In this document: positions 1 through 8,947 of the stretch, in pieces
Numbering within the stretch: position 1 is the first letter of the stretch
How the letters are laid out: each line of letters begins with the position of its first letter
Assembly: GCA_903904835.1 (NCBI GenBank)
Contig: CAIVEI010000102.1
Coordinates: 24,070-88,069 of the forward strand
Source: an uncultured Schlesneria sp.
GTDB lineage: Bacteria > Planctomycetota > Planctomycetia > Planctomycetales > Planctomycetaceae
Reading direction: 5' to 3'
DNA length: 64,000 bases
Notes under the pieces: model-generated
Told to the model about the DNA's origin: nothing
Databases searched by the model: none
What the model saw: the letters and a program-made list of their open reading frames with translations, nothing else
Translations under genes and position numbers: made by a program

Positions 1-1
1 C

Positions 2-700
2 GGAATTTATGACCAGGGCTTGCCTGCGGAAAGTTTTGGTTTAGGAATTGGACAGGCGACGTCGCTGGGAATTCATGAGTCGCAATCACGGTTGTGGGAA
101 AACTTTGTCGGTCGCAGTCGTTCGTTTTGGCAGTATCTGTTTCCTACTGCTCAAACCGCTTTTCCGAAGTCTCTTGGCGACGTTTCGCTGGATGAATTCT
201 ATTTCGCCATCAACGATGTTCGTCCGTCGCTGATTCGGGTCGAGGCAGACGAGGTGACTTACAACTTGCATATCATGCTTCGGTTTGAAATAGAGCAGCA
301 ACTTGTTTCGGGGGACCTGAAACCGGCTGATGTTCCTGGCGTCTGGAATGAAAAGGTTCACAAATACTTCGGACTGACGGTCCCGAACGATTCAAACGGC
401 TGTTTGCAGGATATCCACTGGAGTGCCGGTTTGCTGGGTTACTTTCCCACCTACGCACTCGGCAACATGTATGCCGCGCAGTTATTCGTGGCCGCAGGAC
501 GGGACCTGGGAAATCTGGATGAGTCCTTTTCACGTGGTCACTTTAAGCCGTTAAAGGCTTGGCTAAATGAAAAAATTCATCGACATGGAAAACGATTCCG
601 GGCGAAGCGACTTGTCGAAGTCGTGACGGGTGAATCTCTTTCTCACGAACCATTGATCGCTCATTTGCGATCAAAATATTCCGCACTCTATGGTTTATGA
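2..700 (+). CDS. M32 family carboxypeptidase (Taq-like), C-terminal part
   Basis: This is the C-terminal part of a zinc metallocarboxypeptidase that removes C-terminal residues from peptides in the cytoplasm. The reading frame is open from base 2, so the gene starts upstream of the window and the HExxH zinc site is not visible. What remains contains the M32 hallmark HESQSRLWEN, whose glutamate is the expected third zinc ligand. It also holds the conserved stretch GYFPTYALGNMYAAQLF near the C-terminus. A methionine-like start inside the frame (a TTG at 20) is not a real start because the residues before it (GIYDQG) fit the family. The stop overlaps the start of the next gene by four bases (ATGA), so the two are probably translated together. 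Family assignment is firm; substrate is unknown. Confidence 0.88.
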   Translation, partial: GIYDQGLPAESFGLGIGQATSLGIHESQSRLWENFVGRSRSFWQYLFPTAQTAFPKSLGDVSLDEFYFAINDVRPSLIRVEADEVTYNLHIMLRFEIEQQLVSGDLKPADVPGVWNEKVHKYFGLTVPNDSNGCLQDIHWSAGLLGYFPTYALGNMYAAQLFVAAGRDLGNLDESFSRGHFKPLKAWLNEKIHRHGKRFRAKRLVEVVTGESLSHEPLIAHLRSKYSALYGL

Positions 701-1287
701 CCCCCATGCAAGACGAGCTTCCTGCCCAAAATGGCCCCAGTGGATTTCTGATTGCCGTCAGTATCGTTGGTCTTTTGACAATTGGTTTTGCGTGGCTGCT
801 TCGATCCGCGATGGCTCCGGCCTTATCACCACAAATTGGCCGACCGTTTCCCCGTATCGAAGCGGCTGGCTGGATCAATGGTCCTGGACCAACGGTGGAC
901 GACCTTCAGGGGAAGGTCGTCGTGGTGGACGCGTGGGCTCATTGGTGCGGCCCTTGTCGGGCGGTCACGCCTTACGTCATTGAGTTACGCAACAAATACA
1001 AAGATCAAGGGGTCGTCTTTATCGGACTGACTTCGGAGGGACTTGATTCCCGGTCGATTGATCTGAGTCGTCAATTCGTGTCGTCGCTCAATATTCCGTG
1101 GCCGAATGGCTATGGTGCGACGAAGACGCTGTCAGATCTGGAGGTTGACACGATTCCGCAACTATGGGTTATCGACCGTCAAAATCGGATCGTTTTTCAT
1201 GAAATCGGGTTTGGAGATAATTCCATCAATGAGATGGAATCTGCCATCAAAAAAGCTCTGGCGGATTCTCCAGAAGTAAAAAAATAA
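697..1287 (+). CDS. TlpA/ResA-like membrane-anchored thioredoxin-fold protein
   Basis: A 196-residue thiol-disulfide oxidoreductase of the TlpA/ResA type. Residues 16-36 form one hydrophobic segment that should anchor it in the membrane with the thioredoxin domain outside the cytoplasm. The redox motif WCGPC is at 83-87, and a cis-proline-like TIPQLWVID follows near 150. Such proteins reduce or oxidise cysteines in exported proteins or cytochromes; the partner here is unknown. The ATG at 697 overlaps the stop of the upstream carboxypeptidase gene, which suggests translational coupling although the functions are not obviously related. A palindromic repeat and a strong two-way terminator follow the gene. 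Confidence 0.85.
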   Translation: MTPMQDELPAQNGPSGFLIAVSIVGLLTIGFAWLLRSAMAPALSPQIGRPFPRIEAAGWINGPGPTVDDLQGKVVVVDAWAHWCGPCRAVTPYVIELRNKYKDQGVVFIGLTSEGLDSRSIDLSRQFVSSLNIPWPNGYGATKTLSDLEVDTIPQLWVIDRQNRIVFHEIGFGDNSINEMESAIKKALADSPEVKK

Positions 1288-1301
1288 ACAGTCCGACGTT
1301 C

Positions 1302-1366
1302 GCCCGACGCGCAAGCGATCGATCTTTTCTTTCACTCAGTGAAGATCCCTCGCTTGCGCGTCGGGC
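1302..1366. repeat. Dispersed palindromic repeat, family A, copy 1
   Basis: Two arms of 25 bases (1302-1326 and 1342-1366) are inverted copies with 23 matches, giving a long hairpin with a 15-base loop. The right arm, CTCGCTTGCGCGTCGGGC, recurs at 28034-28054. Both copies lie in the spacer between converging genes, just after a plus-strand stop codon. It is a REP-like extragenic palindrome; a role in ending transcription or in mRNA 3' end stability is inference. Confidence 0.85.
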
Positions 1367-1421
1367 TAATGAATAATCCAGGCAAGTTCGAGTTCTGCGG
1401 AATTCGAACAACTCAAAATAA

Positions 1422-1455
1422 AAAGTCCCCACCAAGCTGTGTTGGTGGGGACTTT
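1422..1455. terminator. Bidirectional intrinsic terminator
   Basis: A perfect 14-base-pair stem (AAAGTCCCCACCAA with its complement) closes on a 6-base loop. On the plus strand it is followed by GTTTT; on the minus strand the stem runs into a T-rich stretch (the complement of AAAATA upstream). It sits between the converging thioredoxin and oxidoreductase genes and can serve both. Confidence 0.9.
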
Positions 1456-1495
1456 GTTTTAGACCAGTTACCGTGGCGGGTGTCAGGCAGATTGA

Positions 1496-2842
1496 TTAGA
1501 GAACTCGTGTGAGTCCAGGAACGGCAATCGGATAGACACCGTCGGCATTGGCTTTGACTGGCGGTTCTGCGTCCCACTTGTAGCTCTTGGGTGCCAAACT
1601 CACGTTTGAGTTGATGGCGTCATTCCACGAGATTTCTTTTCCCGAGTAAGTGCATAGACGACCAAGGATCGCGGTCATCGAACTATAAGCCCCGTTGTCA
1701 CCTTCGTTGTATTCCGTTCCCTTTCGGATGGCGGCAAACAGGTCATCGTGTTCGACCTGGTATGGGTCTTTCTGCTTTTCGCTGAAATTCCAATTGATTC
1801 CAGGACCGTTGATGCTTCCTGATGGGTTTGACGTCCCTTTGGTGCCAGTTACGGATTCCGAAACACTGTCCCAGCAACCGCGAATATGTCGGCATTGGCT
1901 GGATAGGCGGCTACCGTCACTGTATTCGTACTCGACAAAGTGATGATCGAAGATTTCTCCGTATTTCTTGTCGATACGAACTTGTCGGCCCCCCATACCG
2001 TTTGCTTTAACCGGGTAAGCTGCTTCCTTGTCTTTGCCACCCTTGATCCAGTTGATCACGTCAAGGTTATGGATGTGCTGTTCGCAGATGTGGTCGCCGC
2101 TCAGCCAGTTGTAGTAGTACCAGTTCAGAACCTGGTATTCCATTTCCGTCTTACACTGTTCGCGGGTTTTACGAGGATCCCACACGCCGCCGCCATTCCA
2201 ATAGGCTCGCATGGCGATGACATCACCGATCGCGCCGTCTTTGATCCGCTTGATCGTTTCGAGGTAGCCAGCCTGATGGTGACGTTGCAGACCAACGCCC
2301 ACTTTCAGCTTCTTTTCCTTGGCGATCTTATTTGCTTCGATCACTTGTCGAACGCCAGGGGCGTCAACTGCGACCGGCTTTTCCATGAAGACGTGCTTTC
2401 CGGCTTTGACCGCATACTCAAAATGGATTGGGCGGAAGCCAGGTGGCGTGGCAAGGATCACAAGGTCGACGCCGCTATCGATCACTTTTTGATAGGCGTC
2501 CAAGCCGTCGAAGATATTCTCGGGCTTGACCTGAACGCGATCACCCTTTGAACCGAGTCCATTTTTGACCGCGTCGACAACGCCACGGGCATTTTCGGGA
2601 AATGCGTCACCCACTGCCGTGAGCTTGACGTTGCCATTCGTCGAAAGTGCCTGGCCTGCTGCACCAGTTCCGCGTCCTCCGCAACCGACCAGGCCAACTT
2701 TGACCGTATCGTCGCCGCTGGCGAACAGGCTACTGCTAAAGCCGGTCGGCACTACCAACGCTGCGCCAGCGCCGACTAAAGCCGACGTTTTCAAAAAGTC
2801 ACGACGTGAAGCGCTGTCGTGGGGTTGATCGGATGAACTCAT
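1496..2842 (-). CDS. Gfo/Idh/MocA family oxidoreductase with Tat signal
   Basis: A 448-residue NAD(P)-dependent oxidoreductase, most likely acting on a sugar or polyol. It starts with a twin-arginine signal (SRRDFLKTSALVGAGAALVV), so it is exported folded, usually with its cofactor bound. The Rossmann nucleotide-binding motif is VGLVGCGGRGTG, and the family motif MEKPVAVD follows at the end of the nucleotide-binding domain; the C-terminal substrate domain contains GDHICEQHIHNLDVINW. The start at 2842 is chosen over a start 17 codons upstream because AAGGAG lies six bases before it. Tat-exported members of this family are unusually numerous in planctomycetes. Substrate unknown. Confidence 0.9.
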   Translation of the reverse strand: MSSSDQPHDSASRRDFLKTSALVGAGAALVVPTGFSSSLFASGDDTVKVGLVGCGGRGTGAAGQALSTNGNVKLTAVGDAFPENARGVVDAVKNGLGSKGDRVQVKPENIFDGLDAYQKVIDSGVDLVILATPPGFRPIHFEYAVKAGKHVFMEKPVAVDAPGVRQVIEANKIAKEKKLKVGVGLQRHHQAGYLETIKRIKDGAIGDVIAMRAYWNGGGVWDPRKTREQCKTEMEYQVLNWYYYNWLSGDHICEQHIHNLDVINWIKGGKDKEAAYPVKANGMGGRQVRIDKKYGEIFDHHFVEYEYSDGSRLSSQCRHIRGCWDSVSESVTGTKGTSNPSGSINGPGINWNFSEKQKDPYQVEHDDLFAAIRKGTEYNEGDNGAYSSMTAILGRLCTYSGKEISWNDAINSNVSLAPKSYKWDAEPPVKANADGVYPIAVPGLTRVL

Positions 2843-2930
2843 GCTCGACTCCTTGGTTGTCAGGTACACGGATAGAAATGGGCGTTGAATCAAGCCGATT
2901 CAACGCCCGGCATAAAACGGAGCACAAAAA

Positions 2931-4031
2931 TTATTCAATCGTCACTCGCGGTTTGACACCTTTCGGGACAACCGCATCCAACCTCAGATTCTTTCGTTCG
3001 TCGTCGCTTGGCGTTCGTAGTGGCCGAACGACACGAAATCCACCCCACACTGCATCTGTCATGTACCATGCGCTTTTGGGGTTCTGAGGATCTTGCTGCT
3101 TCCAGTCTGGATCGGAAGCTAACCTTGTTGCACTACGGCATTCGGCAGGTCCGCGGTCCCAGGCACCACCTCGTGCTACTCGAGGATATTCGTCATCGGC
3201 GAGACAGAGTGGAAACTTAACGGCTTCGTTTTGTTTGAATTTTCCATAAAAATCGGGTTCATAACGGTCTTGGACCCACTCGGCGACATTCCCATGCATG
3301 TCGTGCAAACCCCAGGGATTGGGTTTCTTCTTTCCGACCTTATGGTATTTGGGTTTTCCGTTCTCAGTACTGTTCCCTTCGAACCAGGCGTATTCACCCA
3401 ATTGAGTTGCATCGTCGCCAAAGTGGTACTTGGTTGTCGTACCAGCCCGACAGGCATATTCCCACTCTGCTTCGGTCGGCAGCCGATGATATCGTCCGGT
3501 TTTTGCCGTAAGCCATTCGCAATAGGTCTTCGCGGCGTGCTGAGTCATACAAATCGCGGGGAAGCCGCCATCCTTTCCCATTTCGAATGACATGTCTGTG
3601 TAGGGGTTCGTCGGTTTCGTAACCGCATCGGCGGCCTTTTCGAGCGGACCGATTTCCGCTGCGCCGAAATCTCGCAATGCTCGTTCCAATCGAATCGACC
3701 AGAGTTCGAATTCATCCCAGGTGACTTCCGTTTGGCCCATCCAGAACGGTTCAAGTTTGACTTTGTGTTGAGGCCCTTCGTCTTCGTTCCGATCTGATTC
3801 CGTAGCGGGGCTTCCCATGAGAAATTCGCCGCCTGGAATCGGAACCATTTTGAACGAGATTTCCGTATTGCGGATCTTCTGCGAGTACGGTTTCATGTCA
3901 GCTTCGGTCTTGGCGTTGCCAGCGTCGTCTTGAGCCATCGACAACGTCGAAAGACCCAAAAAACAAATCAACGAGACAACGAATTTTGCACCGCGACGTG
4001 AAACATTTAAGTGAGAGCAGGTGAATGGCAT
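2931..4031 (-). CDS. Formylglycine-generating-enzyme-family (SUMF1/FGE-sulfatase domain) protein
   Basis: A 366-residue protein with a signal peptide (hydrophobic FVVSLICFLGLSTLSMAQ) followed by a complete FGE-sulfatase domain: IPGGEFLMGSP near residue 64, RLPTEAEWEYACRAG, LHDMHGNVAEW, and RGGAWDRGPAECRSATR near the end. Canonical enzymes of this fold oxidise the active-site cysteine of sulfatases to formylglycine, but many relatives with the same motifs have other roles (for example NirV-like or binding proteins). Only one cysteine of the C-terminal pair is obvious, so enzymatic activity is unproven. The start codon overlaps, back to back, the start of apbE on the other strand. A sulfatase gene lies about 11 kb away. 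Confidence 0.85.
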   Translation of the reverse strand: MPFTCSHLNVSRRGAKFVVSLICFLGLSTLSMAQDDAGNAKTEADMKPYSQKIRNTEISFKMVPIPGGEFLMGSPATESDRNEDEGPQHKVKLEPFWMGQTEVTWDEFELWSIRLERALRDFGAAEIGPLEKAADAVTKPTNPYTDMSFEMGKDGGFPAICMTQHAAKTYCEWLTAKTGRYHRLPTEAEWEYACRAGTTTKYHFGDDATQLGEYAWFEGNSTENGKPKYHKVGKKKPNPWGLHDMHGNVAEWVQDRYEPDFYGKFKQNEAVKFPLCLADDEYPRVARGGAWDRGPAECRSATRLASDPDWKQQDPQNPKSAWYMTDAVWGGFRVVRPLRTPSDDERKNLRLDAVVPKGVKPRVTIE

Positions 4032-5055
4032 GGCAACTCGAAAGTGGAAACTGTTGGGGACCCTGGTCGTTGACCTGATCTGGATGTCAAGTTGGGCGCT
4101 CGCTCAGTCGCAGGAGCGCTTCACATTTGCCGAACCACATCTCGGAACGATTGTTGAAATAACACTATACGCTCCCGAAGATACCGTCGCAAATGATGCA
4201 GCCAAAGCCGCATTCAGGAGATTGAAAGAACTCGATCAAATTTTCAGCGATTACAAAACTGACAGCGAAACAATGAGGCTTTGCGACAGCGCCGGATCAG
4301 GTCGGGCGGTCAAAGTCAGTCCGGAATTGTTTCACGTCATCCGAAAATCGATAGAGATTTCCGAGAAATCGGAAGGAGCGTTCGATGTCACCGTCGGACC
4401 ATTGGTACAGCTATGGCGTCGTGCTCGAAAACTGAAAATTCTCCCAAATAACGACGAACTCGCCGCTGCAAAGGAACTGGTCGGATCGAAGCTTGTCAGC
4501 CTGGATGAGGCCACGCAATCAGTCGAATTGAAGCGACAGGGGATGCGGCTCGATTTTGGCGGGATCGCAAAGGGATTTATTGCCCAGAACGTCAGTCAGT
4601 TGCTTCGCGAAAAGGGGCATCAACAAACGTTAGTTGCGGTGGCAGGTGATATTGTCGCTGGCGATGCTCCGCCCAATACATCGGGCTGGAAGGTCGGTGT
4701 TGCACCACTTGATCGGCCTAATGGTGCCGTCAGCCGCTTGTTGCTGCTGAAGAATTGCGCTATTTCCACGTCAGGGGATGCATTTCAGTTTGCTGAAATC
4801 AACGGAGTGCGATATTCGCATATCGTCAATCCTCACACCGGACTCGGCCTGACTGAGCGAAGCAGCGTTACGGTTCTTGCCGAGGATGGAACGACCGCCG
4901 ACGCGCTGGCAACGGCAATTTGCGTTCTGGGACCTCAAAAAGGACTTAAGCTGATCGAAGGCCGAGGTGGCGTCGATGCATTGATCGTCCAGGCAACCGA
5001 CGATGGGCCGCGTGTCATCGAATCAAAGTCGTTTCGGTCATACGAAACCAAGTAA
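4030..5055 (+). CDS. apbE: ApbE-like FAD:protein FMN transferase
   Basis: A 341-residue exported flavin transferase. Family members attach FMN from FAD to a threonine or serine of target membrane proteins such as Rnf or Nqr subunits, outside the cytoplasm. The N-terminus MATRKWKLL plus a hydrophobic stretch ending WALAQ is a signal peptide. Recognisable family blocks are HLGTIVEIT, EGAFDVTVGPLVQLW, LDFGGIAKGF, VAVAGDIVAG, HIVNPHTG and ADALATAICVLG. The ATG at 4030 is preferred; a GTG at 4021 in the same frame is possible. The start lies within the 5' end of the divergent FGE-like gene, so its promoter must be inside that gene. It converges with guaA with only 12 bases between stops. No target flavoprotein is visible in the window. 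Confidence 0.88.
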   Translation: MATRKWKLLGTLVVDLIWMSSWALAQSQERFTFAEPHLGTIVEITLYAPEDTVANDAAKAAFRRLKELDQIFSDYKTDSETMRLCDSAGSGRAVKVSPELFHVIRKSIEISEKSEGAFDVTVGPLVQLWRRARKLKILPNNDELAAAKELVGSKLVSLDEATQSVELKRQGMRLDFGGIAKGFIAQNVSQLLREKGHQQTLVAVAGDIVAGDAPPNTSGWKVGVAPLDRPNGAVSRLLLLKNCAISTSGDAFQFAEINGVRYSHIVNPHTGLGLTERSSVTVLAEDGTTADALATAICVLGPQKGLKLIEGRGGVDALIVQATDDGPRVIESKSFRSYETK

Positions 5056-5067
5056 GTTTTGACGCGC

Positions 5068-6645
5068 CTATTCCCACTCGATCGTGCTCGGGGGTTTTGA
5101 GCTGATATCGTAGACGACCCGGTTGACTCCACGAACTTCATTGATAATCCGTGTTGAAATCCGTTGCAAGATTTCGTGTGGCATTGGGAACCAGTCGGCA
5201 GTCATGAAGTCATCCGTTGAAACGGCTCGAACCGCGACGACCTCTTCATACGTACGACCGTCACCCATGACTCCGACAGTGTGCACCGGCAGCAGTACCG
5301 CAAACGCCTGTTGGATTTCCCGATAAAGTCCTGCGAGTCGTAATTCTTCCATCACGATTGCGTCAGCTTCGCGCAGCTTTGCGAGCCTTGGCGCACTGAG
5401 TTCGCCAAGACATCGCACACCAAGGCCTGGTCCGGGAAACGGATGCCGCCAGACAAGTTCGTCCGTTAATCCGAGCTCCAGTCCCATGCGACGGACCTCG
5501 TCTTTAAACAAGTCGCGCAACGGTTCGATCAGCTCAAATCCCAGTTGCTCTGGCAAGCCGCCAACGTTGTGATGCGCCTTGATTGTCGCGGCAGGGCCAT
5601 CTGCATCGGCACCCGATTCAATCACGTCCGGGTACAAAGTACCTTGAGCCAGAAAATGTGCATCGGGGATGGACTCAGCCTCCTTTCGAAAGACTTCGAT
5701 AAATACCCGCCCGATGATTTTCCGTTTTTGTTGAGGATCAGTGACCCCTTTCAGCTCGTCAAGAAAGCGGTCCTTCGCATCGACAACGTGAAGATCGGTT
5801 TTGAAGTGATTCTGAAAACGATCACGAACCTTGTCGGATTCACCTTTTCGCAGAAGTCCGTTGTCAACGAAGATACACGAAAGCTGCGATCCAATCGCTT
5901 TATACAAAATGGCAGCGACGACAGAGGAATCGACACCCCCGGATAGTCCGCAGATCACTCGTTTGTTACCAACTCGTGATCGAATGGAGGCCACTTCACG
6001 ATCGATCAGCGAGCTGATTTTCCAAGTGCCATGACATCCGCAAACCGCTTTAACGAAGTTGGCAAGCATCAGGCTGCCGTATTCCGAATGTGTCACTTCT
6101 GGATGGAACTGCAGTCCGTAGATTGGCTTGTCGCGGTGTTTGACCGCTGCATATGAACATGTTGACGTGTCCATCAACCGAATGAATGCAGTCTCCGCAT
6201 CTTCAACATGGTCGCCATGACTCATCCAGACAGTACTCGTCTGAGGGAGTCCGGCCAACAACGGATCAGGCTGCAAAATCCGGCATTCGGTTCTTCCGAA
6301 TTCGCGTTTTGATCCAGGTGTCACGTGCCCACCGAGCAGCTTGCAGGTGAGATGCAGCCCGTAACAGATTCCCAATACGGGGATTCCCAATTCAAAAAGT
6401 CGAGGATCGACTTTTGGTGAGTTTGTTTCGTAGACACTTGCAGGGCCGCCGGACAGGATCAGCCCTTTCGGGTTGAGTTGGCGGATCCTTTCCAAGGAAA
6501 GATCATGTCTGACCAACTGGCAGAACACATTCTGGTCGCGGATGCGCCGAGCGATCAGTTGTGCGGTTTGACCGCCAAAATCGAGTACGAGAATCAGTTC
6601 TTCTGTCGTCGCGATCGCATTGCGAGAATCGGCCAAGGCAGTCAT
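5068..6645 (-). CDS. guaA: GMP synthase (glutamine-hydrolysing)
   Basis: Converts XMP to GMP using ATP and the amide nitrogen of glutamine, the last step of guanine nucleotide synthesis. The protein is 525 residues with the chosen start, the usual length. The N-terminal glutaminase half has Cys94 in GICYG and the His181/Glu183 pair in [11 protein letters not shown]; the synthase half has the ATP-pyrophosphatase loop LSGGVDSS near 235-241 and ends in the typical STIEWE. An upstream ATG would add 26 residues that do not fit the family. No clear ribosome-binding site is seen at either start. It lies downstream of the ExbB/ExbD operon on the same strand, 115 bases away. Confidence 0.96.
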   Translation of the reverse strand: MTALADSRNAIATTEELILVLDFGGQTAQLIARRIRDQNVFCQLVRHDLSLERIRQLNPKGLILSGGPASVYETNSPKVDPRLFELGIPVLGICYGLHLTCKLLGGHVTPGSKREFGRTECRILQPDPLLAGLPQTSTVWMSHGDHVEDAETAFIRLMDTSTCSYAAVKHRDKPIYGLQFHPEVTHSEYGSLMLANFVKAVCGCHGTWKISSLIDREVASIRSRVGNKRVICGLSGGVDSSVVAAILYKAIGSQLSCIFVDNGLLRKGESDKVRDRFQNHFKTDLHVVDAKDRFLDELKGVTDPQQKRKIIGRVFIEVFRKEAESIPDAHFLAQGTLYPDVIESGADADGPAATIKAHHNVGGLPEQLGFELIEPLRDLFKDEVRRMGLELGLTDELVWRHPFPGPGLGVRCLGELSAPRLAKLREADAIVMEELRLAGLYREIQQAFAVLLPVHTVGVMGDGRTYEEVVAVRAVSTDDFMTADWFPMPHEILQRISTRIINEVRGVNRVVYDISSKPPSTIEWE

Positions 6646-6760
6646 TAGGAAAAACCATTTTGTGTGTTGCGCTCCCTGCATAAAATCAGGGGGAAGGGGC
6701 CAATTATACCGTCGCCGCGTCACGTGGCAAACGGTTCCCCTGTCACTTAAGCGTCAAACA

Positions 6761-7264
6761 TCACGCCTTCGGCTTGTGAGGTGGCGCGAACTTGATTTTT
6801 TCGACGTATCTCGCAACCTGTTTGGAACCTGTGTCAAGTCTGCCGGTGCAATTTGAAATTGCTTTAACTACATACTTGTATTGGGTTTCGTAGTCGGCAT
6901 CGATCTCAACTTCGATATCCTTGGCCAATGGGTTTCCTGGTCTGCCGATGATTTTCAAGATTTCTCTATTCAGGCGCTCAAACGCCATTTCGTCGTTTCC
7001 AAGGTTCTTGGATCCCAAAGTTAATTGCATCAAATTTCCCTGGCGGTCCGAAACCATGCCGACTTTGATTTCTGGCAGCGTGAATTCAGCGGCTACGGCG
7101 GACGGCGCACTGATGGGCAAATTGATGTTGAAGTTCCCTTCAGGGGAAACAATCTTCAGATTCAGCATGAAGAATATCAGCAGAAGAAATACGATGTCGA
7201 TCATCGGAGCCATTGGTATTTGGAGTTTTGTCGGCTCACTTAAGCGGTTTCGCAGCTTCATCAT
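6761..7264 (-). CDS. ExbD/TolR family energy-transducing protein (second copy)
   Basis: A 167-residue protein with one N-terminal membrane helix (residues about 17-38, MAPMIDIVFLLLIFFML) carrying the conserved proton-path aspartate in MID, then a periplasmic domain. ExbD/TolR proteins pair with ExbB/TolQ channels and use the proton gradient to drive motion in the envelope. Its start overlaps the stop of the preceding exbD-like gene by one base (TGATG), so the pair is translationally coupled. The last gene of the operon led by the large TPR protein. Confidence 0.88.
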   Translation of the reverse strand: MMKLRNRLSEPTKLQIPMAPMIDIVFLLLIFFMLNLKIVSPEGNFNINLPISAPSAVAAEFTLPEIKVGMVSDRQGNLMQLTLGSKNLGNDEMAFERLNREILKIIGRPGNPLAKDIEVEIDADYETQYKYVVKAISNCTGRLDTGSKQVARYVEKIKFAPPHKPKA

Positions 7265-7740
7265 CAGGCCTCCTCAGAAGTGGCGCGAAGCGAGAACTTG
7301 CTGAAGCCTGCTTCCTGGCACTTCCTGATAAGTTCTTGAACAAGCCCCGTCGGGATTTCTGAGTCGGCCCTGATCAGGACGGTCACGTCTTTAATCGCAT
7401 TTTGCCCGTGAACTCGCTCCATGACCCGTTTTTCTTGTTCGAGTTCCGGTGAGATTTCGTAAACGTCGACATAGCGTTCATTATAGAAGACTTCGGGTCT
7501 CGATTTCCTGAGCTCACCTGAAGGAAACCGTTGATAGCCGAAGTTTAAGACCAGTTCGTGTTCAGGCTTCACCACAGGTGGTTTGGCGAGTGAATCCTTT
7601 GGGAGTTTAACTCGTTCGTCGGCTTTGGTGTTTTCGAAATTGATGGCAATCATGAAGAACGTGAGCAATTGGAATACGATGTCGATCATTGGAGTCATAT
7701 CAGGCTCCGTAAACCCCATTTCAATCTTCCGCATTTTCAT
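7264..7740 (-). CDS. ExbD/TolR family energy-transducing protein (first copy)
   Basis: A 158-residue ExbD/TolR protein. The N-terminus MTPMIDIVFQLLTFFMIAI is the single membrane helix with the conserved aspartate; a periplasmic domain with KDVTVLIRADSEIPTG follows, a typical ExbD strand-turn. It differs clearly from the second copy downstream, so the channel is probably built with two distinct ExbD subunits or serves two partners. It is about 110 bases downstream of the ExbB-like gene; that gap holds a dispersed palindromic repeat. Confidence 0.88.
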   Translation of the reverse strand: MKMRKIEMGFTEPDMTPMIDIVFQLLTFFMIAINFENTKADERVKLPKDSLAKPPVVKPEHELVLNFGYQRFPSGELRKSRPEVFYNERYVDVYEISPELEQEKRVMERVHGQNAIKDVTVLIRADSEIPTGLVQELIRKCQEAGFSKFSLRATSEEA

Positions 7741-7797
7741 TTCAACGCTCCGTCGTTGTCGGCTTTTGCCATGTGGGGATCAGCCCGCTTATGCTGC

Positions 7798-7832
7798 TGT
7801 GGGACACGGGCTTAAAGCCCATGCCACTTCAG
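7798..7832. repeat. Dispersed palindromic repeat, family B, copy 1
   Basis: A hairpin-forming element centred on GGGCTTAAAGCCC with outer arms GTGG and CCAC. A related copy lies at 43213-43243 (centre GGGCTAAAGCTC with outer arms TAGCA and TGCTA). Here it sits inside the ExbB-ExbD spacer, in the middle of an operon, so it does not simply mark gene ends. Confidence 0.6.
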
Positions 7833-7848
7833 AATACCCATCATTCGA

Positions 7849-8727
7849 TCAATGAAAATGCGGGGCGGCAGGAACGGCTGTGGGTGAGCCACCGCCTGAT
7901 CGATTGACTGTTGCAGGAGCGGCTGGTTTTCCAATATTTTGAAAATTCTTCATCAGATTATCGGCCACGAATCCACATTCCATCAGAAATCGGGCCAGAC
8001 GATTCTTATACAACGAATAGAAAACGATCGCAGGGATCGCGACAACCAAGCCTTCGAGCGTGGTAAATAACGCGGTCGCGATTCCGTCGGCTAGTTCCGA
8101 AGGCTTTGGCGAAGTTGTTGAGTTCGCGATTACTTGAAAGGCCATCACCATACCTTGAACCGTGCCAAGTAGTCCAAGCATCGGAGCGATCGAGCCGATC
8201 AGTGCCAGGTAACCGATCTTGTGTTCCATGGACATCGTCTCGTCTTCACCAACCTGCTGCATCTGCTCAACAGCCTCGTCATATCCGCGCGAAAGTCTAC
8301 CCATTCCGGCGGCCAGAATTCGACCGATAAATGAATCACTTCCTTTGGCCGATTCGTAGGCACCCTGATAGTCCTTCGCCTGAAGCTGCTGTTCAAAATC
8401 TTCAATAAACGAAGAGGGAAGGTAATTGTCCCGGCGAAGCTGCAGGGAGATCATCATGATAATCGCGATCATGGCGAACGCGACCAACATGATCAGAAAT
8501 CCAAATATTCCCGATGCACGAATCATCCATGCCAGGAACGATTCCTGTGGCTTTCTGACTTCGGAAGCATTCCCTTCAACACCCAATCTACCAATGTCAT
8601 CACGGACTGCTGGGCGTCCTTCATCTTGTGCGTTCAATGCCGATTGTGGTAGTCCTAAAGACATCCATCCGACCAGCACGGCGAGAACCAAACGCCAAAA
8701 GCGGCTGCGAACACCTGACAGGTGCAT
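7849..8727 (-). CDS. MotA/TolQ/ExbB family proton channel protein
   Basis: A 292-residue inner-membrane channel protein that works with ExbD/TolR. A signal-peptide-like segment at the N-terminus (RLVLAVLVGWMSLGLPQSALNAQ) is followed by three membrane helices: near residues 55-85 (GFLIMLVAFAMIAIIMMI), and two in the conserved C-terminal half around IGSIAPMLGLLGTVQGMVMAF and LEGLVVAIPAIVFYSLY. The ATG at 8727 has AAGGGA six bases before it and is preferred to a GTG at 8751. The N-terminal extension before the first channel helix is typical of planctomycete and gammaproteobacterial TonB-system variants. It is in one operon with two TPR proteins and two ExbD proteins. Confidence 0.9.
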   Translation of the reverse strand: MHLSGVRSRFWRLVLAVLVGWMSLGLPQSALNAQDEGRPAVRDDIGRLGVEGNASEVRKPQESFLAWMIRASGIFGFLIMLVAFAMIAIIMMISLQLRRDNYLPSSFIEDFEQQLQAKDYQGAYESAKGSDSFIGRILAAGMGRLSRGYDEAVEQMQQVGEDETMSMEHKIGYLALIGSIAPMLGLLGTVQGMVMAFQVIANSTTSPKPSELADGIATALFTTLEGLVVAIPAIVFYSLYKNRLARFLMECGFVADNLMKNFQNIGKPAAPATVNRSGGGSPTAVPAAPHFH

Positions 8728-8947
8728 TGTAAATCCCTTCACGTCAAACACTCCTTCGTCTCAGCAGTCATCCGTAACCCATCAGTCGCGATCCGACGAG
8801 CATCACGATTCTAAGTATCCATTGCTCCTGATGCCAGAGGATTATGCCCGGAACGAGAGATTCCAACGCGGGCACTGACAAGTTCCACGTCAGTTTGGCC
8901 TTGTCTTCTCCATTCAATGCAGGTGTTTTGGAACACTGGTGATACCC

